Below, piece after piece: positions 8,501 to 16,859 of a DNA stretch of 64,000 bases (the first letter of the stretch is position 1; each line of letters starts with the position of its first letter). The notes below the pieces were generated by a model. The model saw only the letters and a program-made list of their open reading frames with translations, had not been told where the DNA came from and did no database searches. This stretch comes from an uncultured Collinsella sp. (GTDB lineage: Bacteria; Actinomycetota; Coriobacteriia; Coriobacteriales; Coriobacteriaceae), in assembly GCA_959599915.1 (NCBI GenBank), contig CAUGJE010000009.1, positions 20,497 to 84,496 on the forward strand. The letters are read 5' to 3'. Made by a program: the position numbers and the translations under genes.

Positions 8501-9254
8501 CCGTGCCTTCCGCGCAGCCGGCGCCGAGGCCGACACCTTCGTGATCAACAACCTCACGCCCGAGGCCGTCGCCGAGAGCACCCACGAGCTTGCCCGCCGC
8601 ATCCGCGAGAGCCAGATCGTCATGATCCCCGGCGGCTTCTCGGGCGGCGACGAGCCCGACGGCTCCGCCAAGTTCATCACGGCGTTCTTCCGCGCTCCCG
8701 AGGTCACCGAGGCAGTCCGCGACCTGCTCAAGGCCCGCGACGGCCTGATGCTTGGCATCTGCAACGGCTTCCAGGCCCTGATCAAGCTCGGTCTGGTGCC
8801 CTACGGCGACATCGTCGACGCCACGCCCGATGCGCCCACGCTGACCTTTAACACCATCGGTCGTCACCAGAGCCGTCTGGTGCGCACTCGCATCTCGTCC
8901 AATCTGTCCCCGTGGCTGTCGCAGTGCAACCTCGACGACCCCTACACCGTCGCCATCAGCCACGGCGAGGGCCGCTTTGTCGCCAACGACGAGGTGCTCG
9001 CCCAGCTGATCGCCAACGGCCAGGTCGCCACGCAGTACGTGGGCGAGGACGGCAAGCCCAGCATGGACCTTTCCGTCAACCCCAACGGCTCCGCACTTGC
9101 CATCGAGGGCATCACGAGCCCCGACGGCCGCGTCCTGGGCAAGATGGGCCATGCCGAGCGTCGCGGCGACAACCTGTACCGCAACGTGCCCGAGCATGTC
9201 CCCGGCGATAAGTTCATGCCGATCTTTGAGAGCGGCGTGGCCTACTTCGCTTAA
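5508..9254 (+). CDS. purL: Phosphoribosylformylglycinamidine synthase, single-chain
   Basis: This enzyme converts FGAR, glutamine and ATP to FGAM, the fourth step of purine synthesis. The 1248-residue chain joins the synthetase and glutaminase parts: an N-terminal PurS-like region, the FGAM synthase core (DTYWSDHCRHTTF, FKNETHNHPTEIEPFGGAATCVGG, GGRTGRDGIGGATGSS, NDFGAGGVSVAVGELADG), a second AIR-synthase half (GAGAIGGKDSMSG) and a C-terminal class I glutamine amidotransferase (about 975-1248, FPGNNCEYD, nucleophile Cys in GICNGFQALIKLG, HGEGRF). The length fits the large PurL form. It is alone, with no other pur gene next to it. AGGAAGGCAGG lies 5' of the start. Confidence 0.96.
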   Translation: MVSRIYVEKKPGFDVEAQQLKGELTEILGIKGIEALRIINRYDVEGIDEELFRSCVPTVFSEPQVDVTYDELPASDGAVFAVEFLPGQFDQRADSASECVQLISQGERPAVRSAKVYMISGALDEASIDAIKHYVVNPVEARIASLDLPETLYMETPEPQPVEVLDGFRELDEAGLATFIADRGLAMDEADIAFCQQYFRDEDRDPTITEIRVIDTYWSDHCRHTTFGTVLDDVTIDDAVVQQAFDRYMEMRHELGRDAKPVCLMDMGTIGAKYLKKTGVMTDVDESEEINACTVKVKVDVDGEDQDWLFLFKNETHNHPTEIEPFGGAATCVGGAIRDPLSGRSYVYQAMRVTGAGDPTVPVSETLEGKLPQRKLVTTAAAGYSSYGNQIGLATGQVNELYHPGYVAKRMEVGAVVGATPANHVRRECPAPTDKIILLGGRTGRDGIGGATGSSKTQNTESIETSGAEVQKGNAPVERKLQRLFRRGDACRLIKRCNDFGAGGVSVAVGELADGLYVDLDTVTKKYDGLDGTELAISESQERMACAVADGDVEEFMGYAAEENLEATVIAEVTAEPRMRMAWNGVAIVDLSREFLNSNGAPKHQVAHVCARSVWQPSWAGTTLAERMTSLVTDLNVASNKGLSERFDSTIGAATVLMPFGGKTQLTPSSAMVAKFPVDGETTTASAMAWGFNPYLMEADQFAGAYLSVVESIAKLVAAGFEHKRAYLSFQEYFERLRTEAERWGKPMAAVLGALMAQVDLGAGAIGGKDSMSGSFEDEAGELNVPPTLISFAVAVGKAARAVSPEFKGLTHRVVRIAPATYGEDYRPDAQQLLAAFDAVEALTATGDALAVSTPGYGCGAESLFKMCVGNQIGIELAEDVDVESLFTPLYGSFIVELAEDAELPEVADGVVVEPLGTTVEGYVIDTGSEVIELSELQEAWESGIEGVFAYRSTGKQPEVETIDFRAKDIHVYGGAKIARPRVIIPVFPGNNCEYDSARAFRAAGAEADTFVINNLTPEAVAESTHELARRIRESQIVMIPGGFSGGDEPDGSAKFITAFFRAPEVTEAVRDLLKARDGLMLGICNGFQALIKLGLVPYGDIVDATPDAPTLTFNTIGRHQSRLVRTRISSNLSPWLSQCNLDDPYTVAISHGEGRFVANDEVLAQLIANGQVATQYVGEDGKPSMDLSVNPNGSALAIEGITSPDGRVLGKMGHAERRGDNLYRNVPEHVPGDKFMPIFESGVAYFA

Positions 9255-9291
9255 ACCTTTCCCATCGGGTACAATCCCCTCGGGTAACAAC

Positions 9292-9328
9292 ACCCGCCAC
9301 CGACACATCCGGTGGCGGGTTCTTTTTT
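9292..9328 (+). terminator. Terminator after purL
   Basis: ACCCGCCACCG/CGGTGGCGGGT stem with a 7-base loop, followed by TCTTTTTT. Confidence 0.92.
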
Positions 9329-9353
9329 GCTTCGCGCATGCAGGAAGGACATC

Positions 9354-10289
9354 ATGGAAAGCCGCAAGCCGTATCTCGCCACCCTGCCCGGACTCATCCT
9401 GGGCTGTCTTGTTTGCTGTGCACTCTGGGGATCGGCCTTTCCCTGCATCAAGATCGGCTACGCACTCTTTGGTATCCCGGCGCACGATAGCGCCTCGCAG
9501 CTGCTCTTTGCGGGCTTGCGCTTCACGCTTGCCGGCGCCCTGGTTATCGTTGGGATGAGTGCGGCCCAACGCCGCCCCCTCATTCCGCAGGCTCGCGACA
9601 TCAAGCCCATCTTTGTCTTGTCGCTCTTCCAGACTATCGGGCAGTACTTCTTTTTCTATCTGGGCCTCTCGCGCGCCAGCGCCATGTCGAGCTCCATCAT
9701 CGAGGCCAGCGCCAACTTCCTCGCAATCCTCTTTGCCGCCCTGGCATTTCACACCGAGAAGCTCAACACGGCCAAGGTGCTTGGCTGTGCGTTGGGCTTT
9801 GCCGGCGTCGCGCTCGTCAACCTCTCGGGCGCAGATGGCACCTTTGGCTTCAGGCTCGATGGCGAGGGCTTTATCCTAGCCTCCACTGTCTCGGGTGCTC
9901 TTTCGACCTGCCTGATCGGCATCTTCTCGCGCAAGCACGACGGCGTCTTGCTTGCCGGGTGGCAGTTCTTGGTCGGCGGCCTGGTCCTCACCGCCATCGG
10001 CTTTTTGATGGGTGGCGCGCTCTCCCCCACGGCGATTGTCCCCGCCATCGTGCTCATCATCTACATGGCGCTTATCTCCGCGGTCGCCTACTCGCTGTGG
10101 TCGCGCCTGCTTGCCGTCAACCCCGTCAGCCGCGTCTCGGTCTTTGGGTTTATGAACCCGGTCTTTGGCGTACTGCTGAGCGCACTGCTGCTTGGCGAGG
10201 GCGCCGGCACGAGCCCCGTTACCGTCATCGTTGCCCTGCTCTTGGTCTGCAGCGGCATCATCATCGTCAACAAACCCAAAAAAGCCTAG
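9354..10289 (+). CDS. EamA/DMT-family transporter
   Basis: A 311-residue protein with about ten transmembrane segments arranged as two EamA repeats. The first begins GLILGCLVCCALWGSAFPCIKIGYAL, the signature of RhaT/PecM-like drug/metabolite transporters; the second starts at about residue 170 and carries the usual PVFGVLLSALLLGE motif before a final helix. Likely an exporter of small metabolites or amino acids; the substrate cannot be read from the sequence. The ATG at 9354 is preceded by AGGAAGGA; the longer in-frame start lies inside the purL terminator. Confidence 0.88.
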   Translation: MESRKPYLATLPGLILGCLVCCALWGSAFPCIKIGYALFGIPAHDSASQLLFAGLRFTLAGALVIVGMSAAQRRPLIPQARDIKPIFVLSLFQTIGQYFFFYLGLSRASAMSSSIIEASANFLAILFAALAFHTEKLNTAKVLGCALGFAGVALVNLSGADGTFGFRLDGEGFILASTVSGALSTCLIGIFSRKHDGVLLAGWQFLVGGLVLTAIGFLMGGALSPTAIVPAIVLIIYMALISAVAYSLWSRLLAVNPVSRVSVFGFMNPVFGVLLSALLLGEGAGTSPVTVIVALLLVCSGIIIVNKPKKA

Positions 10290-10364
10290 CGAACTGCCCT
10301 TATTTAGCAGAGAGATTCACATACTTTAGTTTAATGGAGTACATCGGTGAGCTGAAGGCCACCA

Positions 10365-10390
10365 CGCACGCAAGCGTGCGCCCCTTTTTC
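10365..10390 (+). terminator. Terminator after the EamA gene
   Basis: CGCACG-CAAG-CGTGCG hairpin followed by CCCCTTTTT. Its T-run touches the stop codon of the opposing GGDEF gene. Confidence 0.8.
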
Positions 10391-11532
10391 TAGCGTATCT
10401 GGACGCCGGCTTTCTTTTTCTCGGCCTTGACGCGGTAGAGCTCCGCATCGGCAGCACGAAGCAAGTCTTGCCAGGTATCGACGCCATCACCAACCCGTGC
10501 GTAGCCGATGGACATCCGCAACAGATACGGAACCTCAGCGCGCGCGAGCTCATCGTTGATTGTCGCGCACAGATGCATGATATCCTGTTCCGCCACTGCC
10601 TTTTGGAGCACCACGAACTCATCACCACCATAACGTGCGATAAAGCCGCCAGACGCCGAGCAGACTTCTTTGAGCGCAGCGGATATGACCTGAAGAGCGT
10701 GGTCGCCCTCCACATGCCCATAGCGATCGTTAATCTGCTTAAAGCCGTCGGCGTCCATCATAAGCAGATATACATCTTCGGCCTGATCCACATTTGAGAA
10801 GAGCGACAGCATATAGGTCTCAAAACGGTTGCGATTGTTAAGTCCAGTCAACGGGTCGGTCGAGATGAGCTGCTCCTGGTAGATGATGTAGAGCAGCAAC
10901 ATGCTAATCATTATGCCGACACAAAGGCCGGGCACCGAGTATACGACCTGAAAGGTACCGCCCACCAGGGCCGGAATGGCGAAAAATGCCAAGGTTCGAT
11001 AGATGGCCTTCGTCTGCAGGCTCTCGACCCTGCGAGATTGCACAAATGCATGCAGGGACGTATGTATAACGTAACAGTAGCTGACGATGGGCTGGATCAT
11101 ATAGGCAAAACCGCGACGATACACGCCCTGCGAATCGATATAGAACAGGGCGTGCGTCCAGTAACTGGTAAACGCCAGCACGACCACCAGAGCCGTAGGC
11201 AACGCTACAAGCACCACCCTATAGCGCGAGGTCAAAAGGCGAGAACCCTGCACCGTCTCGGAATAGATAAACCAAATGAGACACGCGATAGCAAAGAGCG
11301 AAAACGAAACCGCGTTGGAAATCCAGTTGGCAGCAATGCCCAACGTGCCGTCCACACCGTCCGAAAGCGTCCAGATCATATCGAATAATATGTACGCGGC
11401 AGAGGTGTAGCCAAGCATGCTAAACAATAGCTGCTGGGTACTCGAGAACAAGGAGCGACGACTTCGCACGGCAAGCCCGATAAGAACAATCATGCATAGC
11501 ACGAATATCTCAATCTTGAGTGCCTTAACCAC
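10390..11532 (-). CDS. Membrane GGDEF protein, probable diguanylate cyclase
   Basis: The 380-residue product has an N-terminal module of about six to seven hydrophobic segments (residues 1-215) and a C-terminal GGDEF domain (about 220-380). The domain shows DPLTGLNNRNRFE, a metal-site Asp (LLMMDADGFKQINDRYGH) and an intact ARYGGDEFVVL active site, so cyclic di-GMP synthesis is expected. An inhibitory I-site RxxD is not obvious. The start is taken as GTG (VVKALKIEIF) with GAAGGGATG upstream; the ORF could be extended upstream but the extra residues are not membrane-like. The N-terminal domain may sense a small ligand. Confidence 0.85.
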   Translation of the reverse strand: MVKALKIEIFVLCMIVLIGLAVRSRRSLFSSTQQLLFSMLGYTSAAYILFDMIWTLSDGVDGTLGIAANWISNAVSFSLFAIACLIWFIYSETVQGSRLLTSRYRVVLVALPTALVVVLAFTSYWTHALFYIDSQGVYRRGFAYMIQPIVSYCYVIHTSLHAFVQSRRVESLQTKAIYRTLAFFAIPALVGGTFQVVYSVPGLCVGIMISMLLLYIIYQEQLISTDPLTGLNNRNRFETYMLSLFSNVDQAEDVYLLMMDADGFKQINDRYGHVEGDHALQVISAALKEVCSASGGFIARYGGDEFVVLQKAVAEQDIMHLCATINDELARAEVPYLLRMSIGYARVGDGVDTWQDLLRAADAELYRVKAEKKKAGVQIR

Positions 11533-11632
11533 TAGACGCCATCCCTTCAATATCCAAGTGGTCAGAATCGCCCGATTCGTGCCTGGGCAATAAACACCCC
11601 TACTCCGCAGGGGTATAGGGAATAATAGCAGA

Positions 11633-11672
11633 GCGCCCGAACGCCACTGCAAGACAGCTCTCGTTCGGGCGC
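11633..11672 (-). terminator. Hairpin after the KdgT-like gene
   Basis: An 11-bp stem GCGCCCGAACG/CGTTCGGGCGC with an 18-base loop lies downstream of the permease on the minus strand. The following T-tract is weak (TCTGCTATTATT), so termination is probable but not certain. Confidence 0.6.
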
Positions 11673-11721
11673 CCATACGGCGCGAATTGCACACGCCGGC
11701 TTGATTGACTCGCGTCGACGA

Positions 11722-12744
11722 TTACTCGCCGTCGATGTCGGTCGCGACGGCCTCCTCAATAGCCTCGACGCCTTCGACCGACAGATCCTCTTCGCCGTGG
11801 CAGAACTTCTTATCGACCCAGCCGGTCAGAATCGGGGCCATGATGGCCGTGATGATGACGGCGGTGGCGATCTGCGCATACGCGGTGGGCGCAAGCTCGG
11901 CATAGCGCGGCGCGACCTCAGCAAGAGCAACCGGCGTGGTCATAGCCGTGCCGGCAATGGTGGAGCAAGCCACAGCGGCCTTGCCATTGCCGCCGCACAG
12001 ACGCTCGAACGCAAAGGTGATGGGACCGACGACAAACAGCGTGACAAGGCCCAGCAAGATGCCGGAAATACCGCCGGTGATAAAGCTCGACAGGCTCATG
12101 GACGCACCGAGCTGAAATCCGATGACGGCAATCGCGGGATTGGCACCGGGAACCAGCAGGTTCTTGATAAACGGGAACAGGTTGCCCAGAACCATGCCGA
12201 TAACGAGTGGCAAGATGGAGCCGATAATGGTGCCAATGGGAATGTTGGCGAGGCCGGAAACACCGAGGATGATCATCGTGACGGCGGGGCCAGCCGTAAA
12301 GAACAGGATACCGACGGCGCCCTGCTCGGACTCATCGCCGAACTCGCCCATGATGCCCGTATAGAGCGCCATGTTGCAAAACGTGATGCCGCCGATGATA
12401 GACACGGAGCTCAGACCCAGGAAGTTGTCGTTAAAGAAATATGCCACGCCCAGGCCGAGAGCCGCTGCGACGACCAGCTTGGGGATCAGCACGACGATAC
12501 CGGTCTTGATGGCACCCGGCGTGGACTTAAAGCTGATGCCGGCGCCCACAAACAGCAGGATCGCGGCGACGATGGTATTGGAGCCACCGCGGCAGGCAGC
12601 CGTAAAGAAGCCGCCGATCTCAAAAACCTGCGGGCAGAAGGTGTTGAGCAAAAGACCGACGATCATCGGATAGATCATGATGTCGCCCGGGATGCGCGGG
12701 ACCTTGAATTTCTTTTGCTCGTTGGCGGTCGCTTCCTGTGCCAT
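11722..12744 (-). CDS. kdgT: 2-keto-3-deoxygluconate permease family transporter
   Basis: A 340-residue protein with about ten hydrophobic segments that matches the KdgT family: KVPRIPGDIMIYPMIVGLL near the N-terminus, LFVGAGISFKSTPGA, GGITFCNMALYTGIMGEFGD and TAMTTPVALAEVAP. Known members import 2-keto-3-deoxygluconate, a pectin breakdown product, by proton symport. No KDG kinase or aldolase gene is adjacent, so the substrate is inferred from the family. The start is set at MAQEATANEQKK (12744); the upstream extension has no ribosome binding site. The acidic C-terminal tail after the last helix is unremarkable. Confidence 0.88.
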   Translation of the reverse strand: MAQEATANEQKKFKVPRIPGDIMIYPMIVGLLLNTFCPQVFEIGGFFTAACRGGSNTIVAAILLFVGAGISFKSTPGAIKTGIVVLIPKLVVAAALGLGVAYFFNDNFLGLSSVSIIGGITFCNMALYTGIMGEFGDESEQGAVGILFFTAGPAVTMIILGVSGLANIPIGTIIGSILPLVIGMVLGNLFPFIKNLLVPGANPAIAVIGFQLGASMSLSSFITGGISGILLGLVTLFVVGPITFAFERLCGGNGKAAVACSTIAGTAMTTPVALAEVAPRYAELAPTAYAQIATAVIITAIMAPILTGWVDKKFCHGEEDLSVEGVEAIEEAVATDIDGE

Positions 12745-12894
12745 GAAACCCCCATTTCCGCTGACGGGGTACAAAAGCCCACGTCACGCTTTGCTACAGT
12801 AAAGTTTGACCATGGTACCAGAAGAAATAGACCAGCTCGGTGAAAAATCCGACGAGTTGGGATGGAACGAGATTCGGCGCCCGCGACGCCACCC

Positions 12895-13218
12895 CTATAT
12901 AAGGCTCAAGACAATATAGAGTACGATGCCCGAGACGCAGCACCACAGCATCGATTTTGTCTTGACCGCCACGACCACGACGCCGGCGGCCGCAATCCAG
13001 GGAACCAAGGCAGGCCAGAGTCCCGCGTCGAACGCGCCGGGGCTCACCAAGTCGTTGGCGACCAGCGCGGCAAAGGCGGCGGGCGGGATATAGCCCAGGG
13101 CCTCGGTAATGCGGGGCGACAGGGTCCGCCCGCGCAAGGCGAGCGCCGGCGCGATGCGAAAGAACGCGATAGCAGCCCACGACGACAGCCACAGAACCAA
13201 GAACTCGTTAACGGGCAT
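12895..13218 (-). CDS. azlD: Branched-chain amino acid exporter small subunit AzlD
   Basis: A 107-residue protein with four hydrophobic segments. MPVNEFLVLWLSSWAAIAFFRIAPALALRG and LGYIPPAAFAALVANDLV are typical of AzlD, the small partner of AzlC. The pair exports branched-chain amino acids or analogues. The start overlaps the end of azlC by 11 bases, so translation is probably coupled. Confidence 0.87.
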   Translation of the reverse strand: MPVNEFLVLWLSSWAAIAFFRIAPALALRGRTLSPRITEALGYIPPAAFAALVANDLVSPGAFDAGLWPALVPWIAAAGVVVVAVKTKSMLWCCVSGIVLYIVLSLI

Positions 13219-13900
13219 CGCGGGCACCTCTTCCGTCAAATACAGCATCGCACGCCAACGCAATGGCAATGCCGGCCACGACGCTTGCCGGCACGGCAAT
13301 ATTCGTGAGGCCCAAGAACTTGCATACGGCGACGGACACCGCGCCCGAAACCGCCGCGACAACGTTGCCGCGCGACAGCCGCTGCGAAAAGAGCAGGCAG
13401 ATAAAGAGCGAGGTGCAGACAAAGGCTGCAATGGCGGTGGGAACATCGACAACGGCGCCTACGATGGCGCCCATCGTACACGAAACGCCCCATGTTGCGA
13501 TGAGAATCACGTTGAGCACGAAGGACTCGCGCGGGCCCCAATCCTCCCCTTCAACCAACTTGGCAAGCGAGATGCCATATGCCTCCTCGGTAAGTGTCGC
13601 GGCAACAGCCAGCGTCTGACGCTTCGAGGCACCCGTCAGATGCGGCGCGATCGATGCCGAGTAAAGCGCAAAGCGCGAGGAGATGGCAGCAACGCTCGCG
13701 ACGATCGATGCTGCAGGCACGCCCGCCAGCCACAGGTTGCAGATCATAAACTGGCCGCTGCCCGTCACAAACGTGCTGCTCAGGGCAAAGACCATCCAGG
13801 GTTCCATTCCCGTCTGCCCCATGATCATTCCGCACGGCGCGCCTATTGCAACATAGGTAAGCATCACCGGCCAGACGGTTCTAACGATTTTGAGCACCAT
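13208..13900 (-). CDS. azlC: Branched-chain amino acid exporter large subunit AzlC
   Basis: A 230-residue integral membrane protein of the AzlC/YgaZ family. Recognised from the family pattern: an early GAPCGMIMGQTGMEPWM segment, then STFVTGSGQFMICNLWLAG, a YSASIAPHL region and LTEEAYGISLA. Together with the overlapping azlD it forms a two-subunit exporter. The start is taken at MVLKIVRTVWP (13900); a longer ORF upstream reads into sequence without membrane character. Confidence 0.88.
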   Translation of the reverse strand: MVLKIVRTVWPVMLTYVAIGAPCGMIMGQTGMEPWMVFALSSTFVTGSGQFMICNLWLAGVPAASIVASVAAISSRFALYSASIAPHLTGASKRQTLAVAATLTEEAYGISLAKLVEGEDWGPRESFVLNVILIATWGVSCTMGAIVGAVVDVPTAIAAFVCTSLFICLLFSQRLSRGNVVAAVSGAVSVAVCKFLGLTNIAVPASVVAGIAIALACDAVFDGRGARDAR

Positions 13901-14026
13901 ACGCTTCTCATCCTGACAAGGTCTCCGAGCCGCATGTAGCGATACGGCAGAATCATCATCCGACAGCAACCGAGTTCACCTACAATTGCCACCGGATCGA
14001 AAGACACAACTTTTTAGGAAGTCATT

Positions 14027-14839
14027 ATGACAGCTATCGATCGAGACCGGGCGCGCGCGGCCTTCAAAAGCTACACCGATGCCTACGACGCCACTAACCC
14101 ACGCATCGCGCTCAAAATCGAGCATACGTACCACGTTGCCGAGGCATGCGATGCCGTGGCACACGAACAGGGCTGGTCGTCAGAAGATATTGACCTGGCA
14201 TGGCTTTGCGGCCTGCTACACGATATGGGCCGCTTTGAGCAGCTGCGACGCTGGGATACGTTTAAGGATGCCGAAAGCATGAGCCATGCGGCGTTGGGCG
14301 TCGGGGTCCTCTTTGGCGAGAACCCCGACGACGCGCCTGTCACAACAAACATCCGAGATTTTATCGAGACCGAAGAGCACGACGAGCTCATCCGCGCGAG
14401 CATCGCCTATCACAGTGACTTTCGCCTGCCGGCACAACTCGACGAGCGAACACGGTGCTTCTGCGATATCGTACGCGATGGCGACAAGATCGACATTATG
14501 CGCACCATCGCCGACAGCACCGTCGACACCATCCTCAAGGTGGATGAGAACACGTTTCTCGCCAGCCGCTTCTCGACACCGGCGCTTACCGCCTTTGACG
14601 AGCACCGCTGCGTTGCACGCGACGAACGCGACGAGCCCGCAGACTACCTGGTGGGACTCATCTGCTTTATGTTTGAGCTCGTCTATCCAGCAAGCCGCGC
14701 GCTGGCGCGCGAGCAGGGTGATATCTACCGCCTGCTCGACGCGCCCTTTGGCATTACGTGCCCCTTTACCGATCCCGCCACGCAAGCGACCTGGGAGCGC
14801 CTGAAGGGCGAGATGCGCGACTGGCTGGCGCGCGCCTAG
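14027..14839 (+). CDS. HD-domain phosphohydrolase
   Basis: A 270-residue cytosolic protein with an HD metal site: an N-terminal His (IEHTYHVAEAC), the LLHDMGRFEQ HD pair at about residue 65, and a downstream IAYHSDF and RDGDKIDI Asp. HD proteins hydrolyse nucleotides or phosphate esters; no partner domain narrows the substrate. Its stop codon overlaps the stop codon of the opposite-strand etfA by 3 bases (CTAG at 14836-14839), so the two genes converge with no room for a terminator. Confidence 0.85.
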   Translation: MTAIDRDRARAAFKSYTDAYDATNPRIALKIEHTYHVAEACDAVAHEQGWSSEDIDLAWLCGLLHDMGRFEQLRRWDTFKDAESMSHAALGVGVLFGENPDDAPVTTNIRDFIETEEHDELIRASIAYHSDFRLPAQLDERTRCFCDIVRDGDKIDIMRTIADSTVDTILKVDENTFLASRFSTPALTAFDEHRCVARDERDEPADYLVGLICFMFELVYPASRALAREQGDIYRLLDAPFGITCPFTDPATQATWERLKGEMRDWLARA

Positions 14840-16041
14840 CGCTCAAGCTGGGCCAGCAGCTCCTCGACGACCTCGACGGCATCGCCGACAACCTTGTACT
14901 GGGCAGCACCAAAGATGGGGGCATCCGGGTCCTCGTTGATGGCGATAATGCACTCCGCCCCACCGATACCGGCAAGATGCTGGATGGCGCCCGAAACACC
15001 GATACTCACGAGAAGTTTAGGGGAAACCGATACGCCCGTCTGGCCAATCTGATGGCGATACTCCAACCAGCCGGCCTCCACGACAGGTCGCGTGCAGCCA
15101 AGCTCGGCTCCCAGAGCCTCGGCGAGCCTTCGCATCAGCGGCAGGTTTTTCTTGGAACCAATGCCGCGACCCACCACGACCAGGCGCTCGGCATCGGCGA
15201 TCGAGGCCTGCTGCCCCCACTCCTCGGCGGGAATCGAGATCTCGACACGGGACTTAGCATCATCCGCAAGCGATATCTGGGTGATCGTGCCGGAGCGGCC
15301 GTAGTCAAAGTCGGGTGCCTTAAAGATGCCGGGACGAACCGTTGCCATCTGGGGACGATGATTGGGGCAGACGATGGTGGCCATCAGGTTGCCGCCAAAC
15401 GCCGGACGCGTCTGTTGCAGCAGTCCCGTCTCCGTATCCATCGAAAGTACGGTGCAGTCAGCCGTAAGGCCCGTCTGCAAGCGCACGGCAACGCCGGGTG
15501 CCAGTTCGCGGCCAAAAGCGGTCGCACCGTATAGGATGGCCTCGGGTTTGCGTTCGGCTACCAAATCGCAGATCAAGCGGGCGTAGACCTCCGCATCGTT
15601 CTGACGCAAACGCTCGTCGCGACAGGCCAGGACTTCGTCGGCGCCTGCGCAAACCAGATGCTCCAGGTCACCAAGAGAACCCTCGGGGGCCATACCGACC
15701 AGTGCCACCAGACGGCAGCCGCGAGCATCGGCAAGCTCGCGGCCCTTGCCCATAAGCTCATAGGCAACGGGAGTCACCGTATCGTGCTCGTCGGTCTGCA
15801 CGAATACCCAAATGTCTCGATATGCATCAAGGTCCACCGCACCAGCGGCCTCATCACGCTCGATCGAGATAGCGTTGACAGGGCAGGCGTCGACGCACCC
15901 ACCGCATAGGATGCAGCCGTCGGTTACGCGGGCGCATCGGTTGGGTCGCTCGCCTTCCACTACGATGCCGCCCGAGGCACAGGCGCGAACGCAGCGACCG
16001 CAGCCGATACAGGCTTCGCTATCGATAATCAGTCCGCCCAT
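14836..16041 (-). CDS. etfA: Electron transfer flavoprotein alpha subunit with N-terminal ferredoxin domain
   Basis: The 401-residue protein begins with a 2[4Fe-4S] ferredoxin module (CIGCGRCVRAC at about 11-21 and CILCGGCVDACP at about 43-54), followed by the EtfA nucleotide domain and a C-terminal FAD domain (GISGAIQHLAG with one substitution, INEDPDAPIFGAAQYKVVGD). EtfA with a fused ferredoxin occurs in the bifurcating lactate dehydrogenase LctC of Acetobacterium. The gene is last in an operon with etfB and an FAD-linked dehydrogenase; all three are within a few bases of each other. It would pass electrons between ferredoxin, the dehydrogenase and NAD. Confidence 0.92.
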   Translation of the reverse strand: MGGLIIDSEACIGCGRCVRACASGGIVVEGERPNRCARVTDGCILCGGCVDACPVNAISIERDEAAGAVDLDAYRDIWVFVQTDEHDTVTPVAYELMGKGRELADARGCRLVALVGMAPEGSLGDLEHLVCAGADEVLACRDERLRQNDAEVYARLICDLVAERKPEAILYGATAFGRELAPGVAVRLQTGLTADCTVLSMDTETGLLQQTRPAFGGNLMATIVCPNHRPQMATVRPGIFKAPDFDYGRSGTITQISLADDAKSRVEISIPAEEWGQQASIADAERLVVVGRGIGSKKNLPLMRRLAEALGAELGCTRPVVEAGWLEYRHQIGQTGVSVSPKLLVSIGVSGAIQHLAGIGGAECIIAINEDPDAPIFGAAQYKVVGDAVEVVEELLAQLER

Positions 16042-16857
16042 CTATGCCATCCCCTCGATAATCTTGGCAAGTTCTACCGCCTGCTCGGACGCCGTCCCCT
16101 CAACGGCCTTGCACGTTTGGTCACGGTCGGGCACAAACGATCGTACGACCTGTGTCGGCGACCCGGCAAGACCGCAACGCGCGGGGTCGGCGTTCACGTC
16201 GGCGGCACTGACCTCGCGCACGTCCGCCTCCTCCGCCGCGCGAATACCGGCAATACTCGGCATACGCAACTGGCCAATCTCCTTGGCAGTCGTCATCGCG
16301 CACGGCATCTCCAGACACACCGTCTCCTCGCCGGCATCGCATCCGTGAACGAGCGCCAGCGAACCACACGTCGTAAAGCCCGCGCTTTGCACGCAGCTCA
16401 CGTCGGTCACGCAGGGAATCTCAAAGGCACCGGCAAGCTCGGGACCAATCTGGGCCGTATCGCCATCCACCGCCATCTTGCCGCAGATGAGCAGGTCGAA
16501 GTCCTCGTCGAGCGCCTCGATGCCGCGCTTGAGGGCATAGGTGGTTGCCAGGGTATCGGCACCTGCAAAGGCGCGATCGGTTAGCAGCAGTGCGTCATCG
16601 GCGCCTCGGGCGATGCAGTCGCGCAGCAGCGACTCGGTCGCGGGGATGCCCATCGACACCACCGTTACGCGCACGTCCATGCCAAAGCCGATAAAGTCGT
16701 CTTTCAGCGCCAGCGCGCATTCCAAAGCGCTCGCATCAAAGGGATTAATGACCGCCTGCTTGCCATCGCGTACGATGGTATTGGTCTTGGGGTCCATCTT
16801 GACCTCGGTGCTGCCCGGCACGGCCTTGACGCACACCACCATATGGAAATCGCTCAT
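16042..16857 (-). CDS. etfB: Electron transfer flavoprotein beta subunit
   Basis: A 271-residue EtfB: MVVCVKAVPGSTEVKMDP at the N-terminus, NPFDASALECALALKD, the GADDALLLTDRAFAGADTLATTYALKRGIE helix and the loop DGDTAQIGPELAGAFEIP. EtfB binds AMP or, in bifurcating types, a second FAD. I start at ATG 16857 because AAAGGGGG sits at good distance; a GTG two codons upstream (16863) overlaps the dehydrogenase stop and is an alternative. It ends one base before the etfA start codon. Confidence 0.92.
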   Translation of the reverse strand: MSDFHMVVCVKAVPGSTEVKMDPKTNTIVRDGKQAVINPFDASALECALALKDDFIGFGMDVRVTVVSMGIPATESLLRDCIARGADDALLLTDRAFAGADTLATTYALKRGIEALDEDFDLLICGKMAVDGDTAQIGPELAGAFEIPCVTDVSCVQSAGFTTCGSLALVHGCDAGEETVCLEMPCAMTTAKEIGQLRMPSIAGIRAAEEADVREVSAADVNADPARCGLAGSPTQVVRSFVPDRDQTCKAVEGTASEQAVELAKIIEGMA

Positions 16858-16859
16858 CT

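Noticed and set aside
7641..9752. 703-residue open frame opposite purL
   Set aside because: Antisense shadow of purL and the next gene, crossing a terminator; no recognisable domain.
11701..12843. 380-residue plus-strand frame over kdgT
   Set aside because: Arg/Gly/Asp-rich shadow of a membrane protein gene on the other strand; no ribosome binding site.
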